DNA of 44,174 nt from Actinoallomurus sp. (GTDB taxonomy: Bacteria > Actinomycetota > Actinomycetes > Streptosporangiales > Streptosporangiaceae): contig JAOPYG010000411.1 of the NCBI GenBank assembly GCA_025964685.1, forward strand, positions 1 to 44,174, written 5' to 3'. The position numbers and the translations under genes are program-made. Numbering within the stretch: position 1 is the first letter of the stretch; every line of letters begins with the position of its first letter. The notes under the pieces are model-generated. The model was not told the origin of the DNA and did not search any database. It was given only the letters and a program-made list of their open reading frames with translations. Shown piece after piece: positions 6,494 through 14,187 of this stretch.

Positions 6494-8107
6494 ATGAACC
6501 GATGGCGTGGGAATCCGTGGGCGATCCTGGCGGTCCTGTCGCTCGGATTCTTCATGACGCTGCTGGACCTGACGATCGTCAACATCGCGATTCCGGACAT
6601 GGTGGAGCGGCTGCACGCGTCGCTGGACCAGATCCTCTGGGTCGTCAACGCGTACGCGCTGGCGCTGGCGGTCCTGCTCATCACCGCGGGACGGCTGGGC
6701 GACCTACGCGGGAAGAAGACCCTCTACCTGTCCGGCGTGGCCGTGTTCACCCTGGCGAGCCTGGCGTGCGGCCTCGCCCAGGGGCCGTCGGAGCTGATCG
6801 CGTTCCGTGCAGTGCAGGGCCTCGGGGCGGCGATGCTCATCCCGCAGACACTGTCGATGATCGTTGAGATCTTCCCGGCCGGGAAGCGCGGCGCGGCTCT
6901 CGGCATCTGGGGCGCGACCGCAGGCCTGTCCGGCGCCGCCGGGCCCGGCCTCGGCGGCCTGGTGGTCAGCCGGCTCGACTGGCGTTGGATCTTCTACATC
7001 AACGTGCCGATCGGCGTCGTCGTGATCGCCGCCGGCCTACTGGTCATGCCGGGCGCGCGGCGTACGGTCAGGCACCGGTTCGACATCCCCGGTGTGGTCC
7101 TCGCCTCGGCCTCGCTCTTCTGCCTGGCATTCGGCCTGATCGAGGGGGAGAAGTACAACTGGAACGGCGGGATCTGGGCGATGCTCGGCGCCGCTGCCGT
7201 ACTCATGACGGTGTTCCTCCTCTACCAGCGGGGTCAGCAGGACAACGAGCCGCTGGTGCCGTTCTCGCTGTTCAAAGACCGCAGCTTCACGATCATCAAT
7301 GTCGTCGGCATCGCCGTGTCGTTCGGCGTCGTCGGGCTGTTCCTGCCGCTGACGATCTATTTGCAGTCGGTGCTCGGACTCAGCGCGGCGAAGGCCGGGC
7401 TGGTGATGCTCGCCCTGGCCCTCGGATCGGTGGTCAGTGCGGGGCCGGCAGGCGTGCTGTCCGAACGCCTCGGCGGCAAGTACCTCATGATGGCGGGCAT
7501 GGCGGCGTTCGCGGGCGGGCTGCTGTGGGTGGCGGTGGTCGCGGACGTCGGTGGGAGCGGAGGGAGCGTCCTCGCTCCGCTGTTCCTCATGGGGCTGGGC
7601 GCCGGCTGCACGTTCACGCCGATGGCCTCGGAGGTGATGCGGTACGTCCCGGCGCACCTGTCCGGCGCGGCCTCCGGCGTCAACAACGCGCTGCGGCAGG
7701 TCGGGTCGGTGCTCGCCGGGGCGGTGATCGGTGCGGTGCTCCAGGCTCGGCTCGCCTCCTCGCTCAGGGAGCAGGCGCAGCAGCGTGCCGGCGAACTGCC
7801 ACCGTCCGTTCGTGGCCCGTTCGTCCAGGGCTTCGCCGAGCCCGGCAAGCACCTCGACGTAGGCGGCCGTAGCGGGGCAAAGCTCCCCGTGCCGTCGGAC
7901 CTCGCCGATCGCGTCCAGGCCGTCGCGGGTCAGGTGTTCGGGCACGGGTTCGTCGACGCGATGCGGCCCACGATGCTCGTCTCCGCCGGGGTGCTCATCG
8001 CGGGCGTGCTCGCCTGCCTGGCCCTCAAGAGCGCCCGCGGCCCGTCCGCGAACCCGCACGGTCTTCCCGTTTCCGACGACGAGGAACTCGTCAGCCCGCA
8101 CGGCTGA
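6494..8107 (+). CDS. DHA2-family (EmrB/QacA) multidrug exporter
   Basis: Proton-driven exporter of the 14-helix DHA2 group, 537 residues. The first helix contains L-D-L-T-I-V-N-I-A, the motif D1 of these exporters; G-R-L-G-D-L-R-G-K-K is motif A; G-L-G-A-A-M-L-I-P-Q and the antiporter motif C region (G-L-S-G-A-A-G-P-G-L-G-G) follow. A soluble loop rich in charged residues near 450-500 and a final helix close the protein. ATG 6494 is preferred: it starts the cytoplasmic M-N-R-W-R-G and has a purine-rich AGAGAAAGAGAAA upstream. It is divergent from the ECF41 sigma factor and followed 15 bases later by a hemerythrin gene, probably one transcript. Substrates unknown. Confidence 0.93.
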   Translation: MNRWRGNPWAILAVLSLGFFMTLLDLTIVNIAIPDMVERLHASLDQILWVVNAYALALAVLLITAGRLGDLRGKKTLYLSGVAVFTLASLACGLAQGPSELIAFRAVQGLGAAMLIPQTLSMIVEIFPAGKRGAALGIWGATAGLSGAAGPGLGGLVVSRLDWRWIFYINVPIGVVVIAAGLLVMPGARRTVRHRFDIPGVVLASASLFCLAFGLIEGEKYNWNGGIWAMLGAAAVLMTVFLLYQRGQQDNEPLVPFSLFKDRSFTIINVVGIAVSFGVVGLFLPLTIYLQSVLGLSAAKAGLVMLALALGSVVSAGPAGVLSERLGGKYLMMAGMAAFAGGLLWVAVVADVGGSGGSVLAPLFLMGLGAGCTFTPMASEVMRYVPAHLSGAASGVNNALRQVGSVLAGAVIGAVLQARLASSLREQAQQRAGELPPSVRGPFVQGFAEPGKHLDVGGRSGAKLPVPSDLADRVQAVAGQVFGHGFVDAMRPTMLVSAGVLIAGVLACLALKSARGPSANPHGLPVSDDEELVSPHG

Positions 8108-8122
8108 CCGAAGGGAGAAATC

Positions 8123-8734
8123 ATGAACGGCGAGATCGACTTCATCATGATGTACGTCACGCACGACGCCTTCCGGCGCGACCTTGCCCGCCTGGAGGCG
8201 GCGGCGTCCGACGGAAGGGCGAGCACTCCCGGCGTACGGGCGGGTTGGGAGAACTTCAAGACCCAGCTTCACGTCCACCACACCGTCGAGGACACCTGGC
8301 TGTGGCCGCGCCTCACCGAACTGGTCAAGGACCGCCCCGGCGCGCTCGCGCTGCTGGCCGACATGGAGTCCGAGCACGCCCGGCTGGACCCGATGCTCGA
8401 GGAGTTCGACCGGGCGCTGGCCGAAGCCGCGACCGACCTGACCGAGCGCGCCAAGGCCCTCACCGCGGTGCTCGACGGGCATCTCGAGCACGAGGAAGAG
8501 GAGGCGCTGCCGCTCATCCAGGAGATGCTGACGCCCGGGGACTGGAGTGAGTTCGGCCGCACGATGGCCCGCCGGCAGGGCGTACGGGGCGCGGCCGTCT
8601 ACGTTCCGTGGATCAAGGACGGGATGCCGCGCGAGGATCAACGCAGGTTCCTCGGCGAGCTGCCGGCGCCCGTACGGGCACTCGACCGGCTCATCTGGAC
8701 CCCGCGCTACCGGCGGCGGCACCTCTGGGAGTGA
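8123..8734 (+). CDS. Hemerythrin HHE-domain protein
   Basis: A 203-residue four-helix protein expected to bind a di-iron centre. Ligand-like residues appear in the usual order: H-D-A-F in helix 1, H-V-H-H-T-V-E-D in helix 2, S-E-H-A-R-L-D in helix 3 and G-H-L-E-H-E-E-E in helix 4. The C-terminal 70 residues (W-I-K-D-G-M-P and R-Y-R-R-R-H-L-W) are an extension common in actinomycete members. Roles proposed for such proteins are O2/NO sensing, peroxide handling or iron storage. GGGAGA at 8114-8119 is a good ribosome site. The gene follows the drug exporter closely and so probably belongs to the same ECF41-controlled unit; that is inference. Confidence 0.88.
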   Translation: MNGEIDFIMMYVTHDAFRRDLARLEAAASDGRASTPGVRAGWENFKTQLHVHHTVEDTWLWPRLTELVKDRPGALALLADMESEHARLDPMLEEFDRALAEAATDLTERAKALTAVLDGHLEHEEEEALPLIQEMLTPGDWSEFGRTMARRQGVRGAAVYVPWIKDGMPREDQRRFLGELPAPVRALDRLIWTPRYRRRHLWE

Positions 8735-8740
8735 CGGCCC

Positions 8741-9790
8741 TCAGACTCGGACTTCCTCGGCGAGGGCGGTGGAGAGGGCGTCGACGTCGGCCTCGGTGGT
8801 GTCGAAGGAACACACCCAGCGGACCTCGCCGGTGCCCTCGTCCCAGCTCTCGAAGCGGAACCGTTTGCCCAGCCGCGCGGCGACAGTTTTGTCAAGGCGC
8901 GCGAACACCGCGTTGGCCTGCGGGAGGCGGTCCACCTCGACGCCGGGCAGGCGGCGTACGGCCTCGTGGAGACGGCCGGCCATCGCGTTGGCATGGCCGG
9001 CGCTGCGCAGCCACAGGTCGCCCTCCAGCAGGGCGATGAACTGGGCGGACACGAACCGCATCTTCGAGGAGATCTGCATCGCGGCCTTGCGGAGGTAGGG
9101 CATCCCGCGTACGGCATCGGGGTCGGGCACGACGATGACCTCGCCGTACAGCAGGCCGTTCTTGGTGCCGCCGAAGGACAGCACGTCCACGCCCGCGTCG
9201 GTGGTGAAGGCGCGAAACGGCAGGTCGAGCGCTGCCGCGGCGTTCGCGAGCCGGGTGCCGTCCATGTGCACCGTCATGCCGAGCTCATGGGCGTGCGCGG
9301 AGATGGCGGCGATCTCCTCGGCCGTGTAGAGGGTGCCGAGCTCGGTGCTCTGGGTGATCGACACGACGCGCGGCTGGGCGCGGTGCTCGTCGCCCCAGCC
9401 GTGCGCCCACCGGTCGATCAGCGCGGGCGTCAGCTTGCCGTCCGGGGTCGGCACCGGCAGCAGCTTGAGGCCGGCCACCTTTTCCGGGGCGCCGCCTTCG
9501 TCCAGGTTGATGTGGGCGGTCTCCGCGCAGATCACCGCGGACCAGGGCTCGGTCATCGACTGCAGGCCGATCACGTTCGCGCCGGTGCCGTTGAAGACCG
9601 GGTACGCCTCGGCGCGCTCGCCGAAGTGTGCTCGGAACACGTCACGCAACCGGGCGGTGTAGACGTCGCCACCGTAGGAGGGCTGGTGACCGCCGTTGGC
9701 CGCACCGATCGCGGCGAGGATCTCGGGGTGGACCCCGGCGCAGTTGTCGCTGTTGAAGCCCCGCGCGGAGGGGTCGTGCAAACTGATCAT
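8741..9790 (-). CDS. Low-specificity L-threonine aldolase (PLP)
   Basis: Cleaves L-threonine or L-allo-threonine to glycine and acetaldehyde. The 349-residue product has the fold-type I PLP pattern: N-S-D-N-C-A-G at the start, Y-G-G-D near 39-42, H-I-N near 93-95, H-M-D-G-T-R (175-180, with the cofactor-binding Asp177), and S-F-G-G-T-K-N-G in which Lys210 forms the internal aldimine. I choose ATG 9790 (M-I-S-L-H-D-P); an upstream in-frame start at 9829 adds 13 residues that are not family-like. There is no clear ribosome site, so the start is uncertain. Its end lies six bases from the end of the convergent hemerythrin gene. Nothing around it forms a pathway. Confidence 0.92.
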   Translation of the reverse strand: MISLHDPSARGFNSDNCAGVHPEILAAIGAANGGHQPSYGGDVYTARLRDVFRAHFGERAEAYPVFNGTGANVIGLQSMTEPWSAVICAETAHINLDEGGAPEKVAGLKLLPVPTPDGKLTPALIDRWAHGWGDEHRAQPRVVSITQSTELGTLYTAEEIAAISAHAHELGMTVHMDGTRLANAAAALDLPFRAFTTDAGVDVLSFGGTKNGLLYGEVIVVPDPDAVRGMPYLRKAAMQISSKMRFVSAQFIALLEGDLWLRSAGHANAMAGRLHEAVRRLPGVEVDRLPQANAVFARLDKTVAARLGKRFRFESWDEGTGEVRWVCSFDTTEADVDALSTALAEEVRV

Positions 9791-10037
9791 GATGCGATCG
9801 AGTATCCCATATGCGCGGATTGTGACCATCGTTGACGTCTGAGTGGGGCCGTCCAGGTCAGCGAAGTGCCGTATGTGAACGGCGAGGTATGCGCTACCGA
9901 AGACGCGACATGACCGAATGGTAAAGGGTTGTTACTTACGGGGCATAAGTGGTCTCTGACCGATAGTGTGCACCACGCGTCGATGATGTTTCCGTCTCAC
10001 GGCGTGCCACTGACCACTCCTTAGCTGGAGGAATTTC

Positions 10038-10556
10038 ATGCGCCTGAAGAAGGCGAGTCTTACGTTCGCCGGTGCGGCCGCCGCCGTCGCCGTGACCACC
10101 ATGGCCGCGTCCCCCGCGTGGGCCTGCAACGACCGCGACCCCGCGCTCAAGCTCGAGTCGCTCTGCGGCAAACTGGGTCAGCCAGACTGGATGCTGACCA
10201 ACCCCAACACCTTCGAGGTGCCGGCCACCTGGGTCGACGACAAGGGCGGCCACAGCATCGAGAAGATCAAGGTACCGGCCCGCGGCGGTGTCGCCCTGCC
10301 GACGCACGCCAAGAACGTGACCGTCACCGCGTACCGGATCGACCAGCAGAACCTGCCGGTCTGGAAGAACCACGGCGCGGTGGGCGCCCTGCTGCACTGC
10401 GCCTCGAAGCCCCCGGCCTCGCCGTCGGAGAAGCCGACGAAGCCCCAGCCGAAGCCGACCGCCACCACTAGCCAGTCGACCAAGCCGACCACCCCGCCGA
10501 GCGGCGAGGCGGGTCCCGCGACTCCCGTGAAGGCCCAGCCTGAGTTCACCGGCTGA
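10038..10556 (+). CDS. Secreted protein with Pro/Thr-rich tail, unknown function
   Basis: I do not recognise this 172-residue family. It has a Sec signal peptide (M-R-L-K-K-A-S-L-T-F, Ala-rich core, cleavage likely after A-S-P-A-W-A), then a compact domain of about 95 residues with cysteines in W-A-C-N-D, S-L-C-G-K and L-H-C-A-S that could pair, and a tail rich in Pro, Thr, Lys and Ser typical of wall-spanning linkers. The domain resembles small Ig-like surface domains (W-M-L-T-N-P-N, then V-T-V-T-A-Y). GGAGGA before ATG 10038 is a strong ribosome site. A perfect terminator follows. It is next to an L,D-transpeptidase lipoprotein, so an envelope role is plausible but unproven. Confidence 0.82.
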   Translation: MRLKKASLTFAGAAAAVAVTTMAASPAWACNDRDPALKLESLCGKLGQPDWMLTNPNTFEVPATWVDDKGGHSIEKIKVPARGGVALPTHAKNVTVTAYRIDQQNLPVWKNHGAVGALLHCASKPPASPSEKPTKPQPKPTATTSQSTKPTTPPSGEAGPATPVKAQPEFTG

Positions 10557-10572
10557 CGCAGATCGACAAGGC

Positions 10573-10602
10573 CGGCCCGGGAACGATCGTGTTCCCGGGC
10601 CG
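10573..10602 (+). terminator. Strong intrinsic terminator
   Basis: CGGCCCGGGAAC (10573-10584) and GTTCCCGGGCCG (10591-10602) form a perfect 12-bp stem with a 6-base loop, followed by TCTTC. It lies 17 bases after the secreted protein gene and 34 bases before the next gene, separating them transcriptionally. Confidence 0.85.
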
Positions 10603-10636
10603 TCTTCATCACCGACATCATCGAGGAGCAGGACAG

Positions 10637-11404
10637 ATGTCATTCAGCCCGGGATCGCGAGCGGCCGCCCTGACGGCCGGCGCCGTGCTGAGCCTCACCC
10701 TGGCCGGCTGCGGCGGTTCCGACAACAAGACCGTGAGCAGCCAACCGGCCGCGGGCGCCCCGACGGCCCAGGCGACCACCGCGGCGTCGTACGACTTCGG
10801 GAACGGCGCGAGCACGATCGCCACCGCGCGTAACGCGACGGTCAACATCTACAAGAAGCCGGGCGACGCGTCGCCGAGCATCACGCTGCGCAGCCCGAAC
10901 CCCGACGGAGCGCCGCGGGTGTTCCTCGTGATGGATCACAAGGCGGGCTGGCTGCACGTCTTTCTGCCCGTGCAGCCGAACGGCAGCACGGGCTGGATCG
11001 CCTCCCGTGAGGTCAGCACCGCCAAGACCCACTACTGGGTCCAGGTACTCCAGTCGGCCCACCGGCTCAAGGTCTACCAGGGCAAAAAGGTACTGATCAC
11101 CACGCCGGCGGCGATCGGCAAAACCGACACCCCGACGCCCGGTGGCGCCTACTACCTCACCGAGCTGCTCCAGCCGCCGAACCCGAACGGTGACTACGGC
11201 CCCTACGCCTATGGCCTGTCCGGGCAGTCGACGGCACTCACCGACTTCAACGGGCATGACCCGATCATCGGCATCCACGGCACCAACCAGCCGAACCTGC
11301 TGGGCACCTCGGTCAGCCACGGATGCATACGCATCAGCAACACGATGATCACTCGGCTGGCCAAGATGCTGCCGCTCGGCACGCCGGTCCAGATCGCGAG
11401 CTGA
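10637..11404 (+). CDS. YkuD-domain L,D-transpeptidase lipoprotein
   Basis: Second L,D-transpeptidase of the window, 255 residues. Lipobox L-A-G-C (Cys25) marks it as a lipoprotein; a Thr/Ala linker leads to an SH3-like domain (about 60-130, with V-N-I-Y-K-K-P-G and G-W-L-H-V-F-L) and then the ErfK/YbiS catalytic domain. Catalytic residues are His214 in G-I-H-G-T-N and the S-H-G-C-I-R motif (His228, Cys230). Unlike the larger enzyme at 825-2075 it lacks Ig-like domains, so it is a separate type that may attach proteins or cross-link peptidoglycan. The start is ATG 10637 after AGGAGCAGG. Its last 56 bases overlap the end of the convergent glycosyltransferase gene. Confidence 0.92.
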   Translation: MSFSPGSRAAALTAGAVLSLTLAGCGGSDNKTVSSQPAAGAPTAQATTAASYDFGNGASTIATARNATVNIYKKPGDASPSITLRSPNPDGAPRVFLVMDHKAGWLHVFLPVQPNGSTGWIASREVSTAKTHYWVQVLQSAHRLKVYQGKKVLITTPAAIGKTDTPTPGGAYYLTELLQPPNPNGDYGPYAYGLSGQSTALTDFNGHDPIIGIHGTNQPNLLGTSVSHGCIRISNTMITRLAKMLPLGTPVQIAS

Positions 11405-12767
11405 GCACGGCCTCGCCGAGCAGTACGAGCAGAAGGAACAGCAGCGCACCGGGCACCACGTACGGCAGGGGCCCGGTGCGCAGCCACGCGTCGCCGAACC
11501 GGACGGTGAGCCCGGGCAGGCTGCCGACGGTGGCCACCAGAGCGCGGGCGAGCTGGACCCAGTCCAGCCGAGTGGCCGGAGCCAGGGCGAGCAGCGGAAG
11601 GACCAGCGCTTCGTACCACGGGTAGTAGACCGGAGTGGTGATCACCCAAGCCGTGCAGATCGCCAGGGCGGGTGCCAGCCAGAGCGGACCGTCCGTGCGA
11701 GCGCGCAGGAGGGGCAGCGCGATCACCAGCGCGAGGACGAGAGCCGCCAAGGGGAGCCACGACGGAAGCCGGCCGGTGAGCGGCATCAGAAGCTGCCAGG
11801 GAGTGTTCCACGACGGCGACCGGCTCCGCCGCGCGAGTGCCGCGACGCCCGCCCCGCCGGCCACGGAGTAGCCGATGCCAAGGACGGTCATCGCACCTGC
11901 TGTGAGCGCGAGCAGCGCGCGGGGCGAGCGGCGTACGGCCCAGGCCATCGCCGCGCCGAGCAGCAGGTACGGCGCCTTCACCGCGCCGGCGGCACCCAGC
12001 AGCAGGCCCGCCGCCCCGCTCCGCCACACGCTTGGACCGGTCGTCGCGAGGGCCGCCACCGCGAGGCCGGCCGCGAGTCCGTCGACGTGCGCGCCCCCGA
12101 TCAACGCCCACAGCATGAGCGGGTTGAGCGTCCAGAGCAGATGCACCCGCGTGCGGCGGGCCGGGTCCGCGCCCGCCAGCCGGTCCAGCGCGAGTGCCGC
12201 GGCGAGGAAGGCCAGCGCGTTCCAGACCTTCAGCCAGAACACCGTCGACGTCGCGGTGCCGTACGACAGCGCCGAGGCCGCCCACTCCGTGGCGGTGGCC
12301 AGCGGCCCGTACACCGAAGGGATGTCCTGCCACGGCTCCGGTGCCAGTGCGCCGACCCGGTCGCCCGTGGCGCGGAACTCCCGTGGAGTCATGACGTGCG
12401 GGTCGTGACCGAGCACCGCCATCCGGCGGTACACCGCGTAGTCCATGGGATCGCTGCTGCCCATCGGCGGGGCGGCGACGAGGACCGCCGCCGCCAGCAG
12501 ACCGCCGACCAGGAGTCCACGGGGCCGCCAGCCGTGGCGTACCGCCACCAGCCCCGCCCCAAGGCCGACCGCCCCGGTGATCATCGCGGTCCAGAGGATG
12601 CCGGTGACCCCCAGGTCGGAGACGGCCGGCCACCGCAGGCGCGGGAACACGCCGTCGCCGTCCATGCGCGGGACCGCCGCAGGGAACCGGCCGAGGCCCA
12701 CGAGCACCATCAGTGCCAGGCTCGTGGTGAGCCCGCCGGCCGCGGCGTACGGGAGCGCTCTTCTCAT
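11349..12767 (-). CDS. Polytopic GT-C glycosyltransferase, MptA/MptB or GT87-like
   Basis: Integral membrane protein of 472 residues with about eleven hydrophobic helices. It resembles actinobacterial polyprenol-phosphate-mannose-dependent mannosyltransferases (GT87 and MptA/B groups), which extend lipoglycans on the outer face of the membrane. Features include an extracytoplasmic loop after the second to third helices with S-S-D-P-M-D-Y-A-V-Y-R-R, the likely acidic catalytic site, then W-Q-D-I-P-S-V-Y-G-P-L and V-K-A-P-Y-L-L-L. The gene begins four bases after the stop of the GDP-mannose-type transferase gene, so the two form an operon: the cytosolic enzyme would start a mannoside and this one may extend it. 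Its final 56 bases overlap the convergent transpeptidase gene. Exact donor and acceptor unknown. Confidence 0.8.
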   Translation of the reverse strand: MRRALPYAAAGGLTTSLALMVLVGLGRFPAAVPRMDGDGVFPRLRWPAVSDLGVTGILWTAMITGAVGLGAGLVAVRHGWRPRGLLVGGLLAAAVLVAAPPMGSSDPMDYAVYRRMAVLGHDPHVMTPREFRATGDRVGALAPEPWQDIPSVYGPLATATEWAASALSYGTATSTVFWLKVWNALAFLAAALALDRLAGADPARRTRVHLLWTLNPLMLWALIGGAHVDGLAAGLAVAALATTGPSVWRSGAAGLLLGAAGAVKAPYLLLGAAMAWAVRRSPRALLALTAGAMTVLGIGYSVAGGAGVAALARRSRSPSWNTPWQLLMPLTGRLPSWLPLAALVLALVIALPLLRARTDGPLWLAPALAICTAWVITTPVYYPWYEALVLPLLALAPATRLDWVQLARALVATVGSLPGLTVRFGDAWLRTGPLPYVVPGALLFLLLVLLGEAVLSSRSGPACRAAASWPAE

Positions 12768-12771
12768 CCGG

Positions 12772-13887
12772 TCATGCCGCCTGCTCCGTGACCGTGCCCT
12801 GGAGGACGGCCTCGTAGTGGCCGAGCAGTTCGTCGCAGATACCGGCCCAGTCGCGGCCGTGCACGGACAGGCGGGCGTGGCCGCCCATCCGGGTTCGCAG
12901 CGACGCGTCGGCGGCCAGTGCCGCGACGGCCGCGCGCAACGCTGCCGGGTCGTCGGGCGGGTACAGCAGGCCGTTGTGTCCCGGCCGTACGAGGTCGAGC
13001 GGGCCGCCGGACGCGGGCGCGACTACCGGCACCCCGGCGGCGAGCCCCTCCTGTACGGCCTGGCCGAAGGTCTCGTCCGCGCCGGTGTGCACGAAGACGT
13101 CGAGCGAGGCGACCAGCTCGGACAGGTCCTGGCCGGTACGGAAGCCGGTGAACAGCGCGTCGGGCAGCAGGCGTTCGAGCCTGCGCCTGGCCGGGCCGTC
13201 GCCGACCACGACGAGGCGCACGCCGGGCAGTCCGGTCAGGTGGGAGAGCATCCACGGGCGTTTTTCCGGGGCGAGCCGCCCGACATAGCCGACCAGCACC
13301 TCCCCGCCCGGGGCGAGCCGGGCGCGCAGTTCCGCCGACCGGTGCCGGGGGTGGAAGCGCTGGTCGTCCACGCCGCGGGCCCACAGTGCCAGCCGGGGGA
13401 AGCCGCGCCGCCGCAGCTCGTTCAGGGTGGGCCGTGACGGCACCAGCGTGCGGTCGGTCCGCTCGTGGATGTGCCGGAGCCAGGCCCAGACCATCGCGTC
13501 GGCACCGCGCAGGCCGTACCGGCGGGCGAACCCGACGAGGTCGGTCTGGAAGACCGCGACGGAGGGCACGTCGAGCCGGCGGGCGGCCGCGATCCCGGAG
13601 GTTCCGAGCAGCAATGGGGAGGCGAGATGGACGACGTCGGGCCGGAAATCACGCAATGCGGAGGTGACCTGCCGCGTGGGCAGCCCGACGACGAATGACC
13701 GGTAGAAGGGGAGGGGGACTCCGGGCGTGAGCCGCAGCCGGCCGTCGTGGTCGTCGGGGCCGGGCCCCGGCGCGACGACGAGCACCTCATGGCCCCGTTG
13801 GGCCAGGTGCTCCATGACACGGCAGACGGAGTTGGTCACCCCGTTTACGTGGGGGAGAAAGGACTCAGTGACAATCGCGATCCTCAC
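12772..13887 (-). CDS. mgtA: GT4 alpha-mannosyltransferase, MgtA-like
   Basis: Cytosolic GT-B enzyme of 371 residues closely resembling mycobacterial MgtA (Rv0557), which transfers mannose from GDP-mannose to a glycolipid in lipomannan-like synthesis. Signatures: V-T-E-S-F-L-P-H-V-N-G-V-T-N-S near the start, D-V-V-H-L-A-S-P-L-L-L-G, V-G-Y-V-G-R-L-A-P-E-K-R in the donor domain, and the EX7E motif in A-D-E-T-F-G-Q-A-V-Q-E-G. The C-terminus W-A-G-I-C-D-E-L-L-G-H-Y-E-A-V matches the family. The start is GTG 13887, giving V-R-I-A-I-V-T-E-S-F; the upstream reading is not conserved. No clear ribosome site precedes it. First gene of a two-gene operon with the membrane GT-C enzyme. Confidence 0.88.
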   Translation of the reverse strand: MRIAIVTESFLPHVNGVTNSVCRVMEHLAQRGHEVLVVAPGPGPDDHDGRLRLTPGVPLPFYRSFVVGLPTRQVTSALRDFRPDVVHLASPLLLGTSGIAAARRLDVPSVAVFQTDLVGFARRYGLRGADAMVWAWLRHIHERTDRTLVPSRPTLNELRRRGFPRLALWARGVDDQRFHPRHRSAELRARLAPGGEVLVGYVGRLAPEKRPWMLSHLTGLPGVRLVVVGDGPARRRLERLLPDALFTGFRTGQDLSELVASLDVFVHTGADETFGQAVQEGLAAGVPVVAPASGGPLDLVRPGHNGLLYPPDDPAALRAAVAALAADASLRTRMGGHARLSVHGRDWAGICDELLGHYEAVLQGTVTEQAA

Positions 13888-14187
13888 GGCCGTGAGCGTG
13901 ACCGCACGGCGCGACCCGGCGACCGCGCTGCGGCACCGCGCCGGGAAACATTGAGGGAACGTCCCTCTCGCACCTGACGGTCCAGCGGGGGCCACGGGAC
14001 TGCCGGTACCCGATGAAAGCCCTGGTGAGAAAAGGGGACTCTTGGCGGCCCCATCCCGCCTGCGTAATTTGTCACGATTCGGCAACCATCCCGACCGCCA
14101 TCTTCTGTCGCCCATTCGTCGCCGCGACAATCACCCCTTGTTCACCTTTTGTCGGACGAATCGCAGTCCGACCTTCTAGGGGGTTTC
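13888..14187. other. Divergent intergenic region, mgtA / aminopeptidase
   Basis: No gene is supported here. The last 40 bases hold the inverted repeat GTCGGAC/GTCCGAC (14151-14157 and 14166-14172) directly before the AGGGGG ribosome site of the secreted peptidase; it could be a 5' hairpin or an operator. AT-richer stretches at 14060-14150 probably carry promoters, but none matches a consensus convincingly. Confidence 0.4.

Noticed and set aside
7037..8722. Open frame of about 560 codons on the minus strand across the drug exporter and hemerythrin genes
   Set aside because: It is antisense to two well-identified genes, its product is a low-complexity Arg/Gly/His/Glu mix without domains, and long antisense frames are expected in very GC-rich DNA.
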